A stretch of 6,631 nucleotides of DNA from NCBI GenBank assembly GCA_900313475.1, contig OMRJ01000058.1, positions 1 to 6,631 of the forward strand. The letters are read 5' to 3'. Both the position numbers and the translations under genes were made by a program. Positions 5,203-6,631 of the stretch are shown one piece after another (within the stretch, counting starts at the first letter, position 1; each line of letters starts with the position of its first letter). A model generated the notes under the pieces. The model was not told the DNA's origin. It saw nothing but the letters and a program-made list of their open reading frames with translations, and did no database searches. Source of the stretch: an uncultured Eubacteriales bacterium (GTDB taxonomy: Bacteria; Bacillota; Clostridia; Oscillospirales; Acutalibacteraceae).

Positions 5203-6141
5203 ATGTTAAAAATAGGTATGCTCGGCACGTGGCACGTCCACACCGAGGGCTATGCAAGAGAATTTAAGAACACGGGCAAATGTGAGATTTCAGCCGTGTG
5301 GGATCACGATGCCGTTCGCGGCAAGGAGAAAGCCGACAAGCTCGGATGTGCATTTTATGACGACCTCGACGCATTCCTTGCATCGGGACTTGACGGCGTT
5401 TGCTGCTGCACGGAGACGAATCTGCATCCCGAAGTGCTTACAAAAGCCGCACGCGCAGGTGTGAATATCTTTACCGAAAAGGTGCTTGCCGCAACGGTCG
5501 GGGACGCCGAAAGGGTTGCCGACGAAATAAAAAAGAGCGGCGTTAAGTTCTGTATCTCGTTCCCGTGGCGTTCGCGCGGCGATTTCAGATGGATAAAAGA
5601 AAAGGTCGACGAGGGACTTTTCGGTGATATAAGCTATATGCGCATGCACAATTCTCATGACGGAGTATCGTCGGGATGGCTCCCCGCGGGATTTCTCGAT
5701 CCCGTTCCCACTTGCGGCGGCGCAATGATGGACTTGGGCGCGCACGGCATGTATATGCTGAATTGGATAATGGGTGAGCCTGCAGGCGTAAACAGCAGCT
5801 TTACAAATTTTATGTGCAAAACGGTAGAGGACAACTGCGTAAGCGTACTCACTTATAAAAACGGCGCGATAGGCGTGAGCGAGACATCGTTTGTCGCGCA
5901 CCGCGATCCGTTTAAGCTTGAAATATCGGGCACAAAGGGCAGCGTGCTCTGCGGATGGGACGACGGCAGAATGTGTTATAACCTCGGCGACGGCTGGGTT
6001 TATCCCAATGTCCCGAAGAATGCGCCGTCACCCGTTGAGATGTTTGTTGACGATGTACTCGGCGGCGAAAAATCGGAATACGGCGTTGACGACGCGGTAA
6101 TGCTCACAAAAACTATGGCGGCAGCGTATGCCGTCGGATGA
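5203..6141 (+). CDS. Gfo/Idh/MocA-family NAD(P)-dependent oxidoreductase
   Basis: From the 5203 start the protein has 312 residues. Residues 1-115 form a Rossmann fold: MLKIGMLGTWHVH (1-13) is the dinucleotide-binding turn, the acid at the end of the second strand lies in VWDHD, and NIFTEKVLA (88-96) holds Glu92-Lys93, the family's EKP motif with Val in place of Pro; the Lys is the usual catalytic residue. The C-terminal alpha/beta domain has the family signature GGAMMDLGAHGMYML, with Asp177 and His181. The turn reads GTWHVH where many members have GxGxxG. The family oxidises or reduces sugars, sugar acids and cyclitols, and some members are glycosidases. There is no signal peptide, so it is cytoplasmic. 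A GH3 gene follows after 14 bp, so they are probably co-transcribed and act on the same carbohydrate. The family is certain; the substrate is unknown. Confidence 0.9.
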   Translation: MLKIGMLGTWHVHTEGYAREFKNTGKCEISAVWDHDAVRGKEKADKLGCAFYDDLDAFLASGLDGVCCCTETNLHPEVLTKAARAGVNIFTEKVLAATVGDAERVADEIKKSGVKFCISFPWRSRGDFRWIKEKVDEGLFGDISYMRMHNSHDGVSSGWLPAGFLDPVPTCGGAMMDLGAHGMYMLNWIMGEPAGVNSSFTNFMCKTVEDNCVSVLTYKNGAIGVSETSFVAHRDPFKLEISGTKGSVLCGWDDGRMCYNLGDGWVYPNVPKNAPSPVEMFVDDVLGGEKSEYGVDDAVMLTKTMAAAYAVG

Positions 6142-6155
6142 AAGGATGAATATAA

Positions 6156-6631
6156 ATGAAGCATTCGGAACTTGTCGGAAAGCTGACGCTTGAAGAAAAA
6201 GCGTCGCTTTGCTCCGGTAAGGACTTCTGGCATCTTAATGCGGTCGAGCGGCTCGGTCTTACGAGCATTATGGTGTCCGACGGCCCTCACGGATTGAGAA
6301 AACAGAACAAGGATAAAAAAGCCGGCGATCTGCTCGGCAGCGTGCCCGCAATCTGTTTCCCCACGGCATCATGCACGGCATGCTCATGGGATGAGGAGCT
6401 TCTCACCGAAATGGGAGAGCATCTCGGCGACGAGTGCAGAGCCGAGCGGATATCCGTTCTTCTCGGACCCGGTATGAACATAAAGCGCTCGCCTCTCTGC
6501 GGCAGAAATTTTGAGTATTTCTCCGAAGATCCGTTCCTTGCCGGCAAGATGGCTGCGGCATTTATAAGGGGTGTACAGTCGAAGGGCATCGGCACTTCGC
6601 TGAAGCATTTTGCCGCAAACAATCAGGAAAC
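6156..6631 (+). CDS. Glycoside hydrolase family 3 (beta-glucosidase-like), 5' part only
   Basis: The gene begins at ATG 6156 with AAAGGATG (6141-6148) as ribosome binding site, overlapping the stop of the oxidoreductase gene, and stays open to the window edge; 158 codons are visible. The sequence matches the start of a GH3 N-terminal barrel: VSDGPHGLR (40-48), PAICFPTAS (64-72), LLGPGMNIKRSP (102-113), GRNFEYFSEDP (116-126) and SLKHFAANNQE (148-158). Lys150-His151 are the conserved substrate-contacting pair, and Asp42 and Arg117 lie at known sugar-binding positions. The catalytic Asp nucleophile comes later in the family and is outside the window. There is no signal peptide (it starts MKHSELVGKLTLEEK), so it should work in the cytoplasm on imported oligosaccharides or glycosides. 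GH3 enzymes release terminal beta-linked glucose, xylose, arabinose or N-acetylglucosamine; which cannot be told here. Confidence 0.92.
   Translation, partial: MKHSELVGKLTLEEKASLCSGKDFWHLNAVERLGLTSIMVSDGPHGLRKQNKDKKAGDLLGSVPAICFPTASCTACSWDEELLTEMGEHLGDECRAERISVLLGPGMNIKRSPLCGRNFEYFSEDPFLAGKMAAAFIRGVQSKGIGTSLKHFAANNQE

Noticed and set aside
4926..5243. 105-codon - strand frame across the repeat-rich spacer
   Set aside because: It spans the ends of two + strand genes and the repeats, resembles no known protein, and has an erratic composition.
5290..5901. 203-codon open frame on the - strand inside the oxidoreductase gene
   Set aside because: It is antisense to a clear Gfo/Idh/MocA gene, has no recognisable domain and has no ribosome binding site. 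The same holds for the other - strand frames in this window, such as 1308-1766, 2127-2585 and 4618-5037.

Overview
The window looks like chromosomal DNA of a Gram-positive, Clostridia-type gut anaerobe, possibly an uncultured member of the Oscillospirales or Ruminococcaceae. This is inferred from strong GGAGG-type ribosome binding sites, moderate GC with AT-rich spacers, and the gene mix: an RmuC-family protein, a GDSL esterase, an acyltransferase-like protein with a GNAT-like C-terminal domain, a Gfo/Idh/MocA oxidoreductase and a family 3 glycoside hydrolase. No 16S rRNA or other taxonomic marker is present. All seven supported genes are on the + strand.

Layout. (1) Positions 2-688 hold the 3' end of an unrecognised, probably exported protein with a repeated ETKAPAA linker. 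(2) Positions 689-1073 are non-coding: a 50-bp imperfect palindrome, a strong intrinsic terminator, and a good sigma-70-type promoter with extended -10, followed by a roughly 80-nt leader. (3) Positions 1074-4969 hold four tightly spaced genes: an alpha/beta hydrolase of the lysophospholipase/monoglyceride-lipase type, an acyltransferase-like protein, an SGNH/GDSL esterase and an RmuC-family protein. The first two are 3 bp apart and the last two 9 bp apart. A 92-bp gap separates the second from the third. (4) Positions 4970-5202 are a spacer unusually rich in small repeats: three perfect short hairpins and a 17-bp tandem repeat. (5) Positions 5203-6631 hold a Gfo/Idh/MocA oxidoreductase and, 14 bp later, the 5' end of a GH3 glycosidase that runs off the window.

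How the genes may work together. The first three genes of the middle cluster all belong to ester- or acyl-handling enzyme folds, which hints at lipid or acylated-substrate processing, but no substrate can be read from the sequence. RmuC is a genome-maintenance protein and may simply share the transcript. The oxidoreductase and GH3 pair is a plausible carbohydrate-degradation unit.

I found no clear evidence of a new defence, mobile or regulatory system. The most unusual parts are the paired palindrome and terminator after the first gene, which share half-sites, and the repeat-dense spacer before the oxidoreductase. No tRNA, rRNA, riboswitch, CRISPR array or insertion sequence was recognised.
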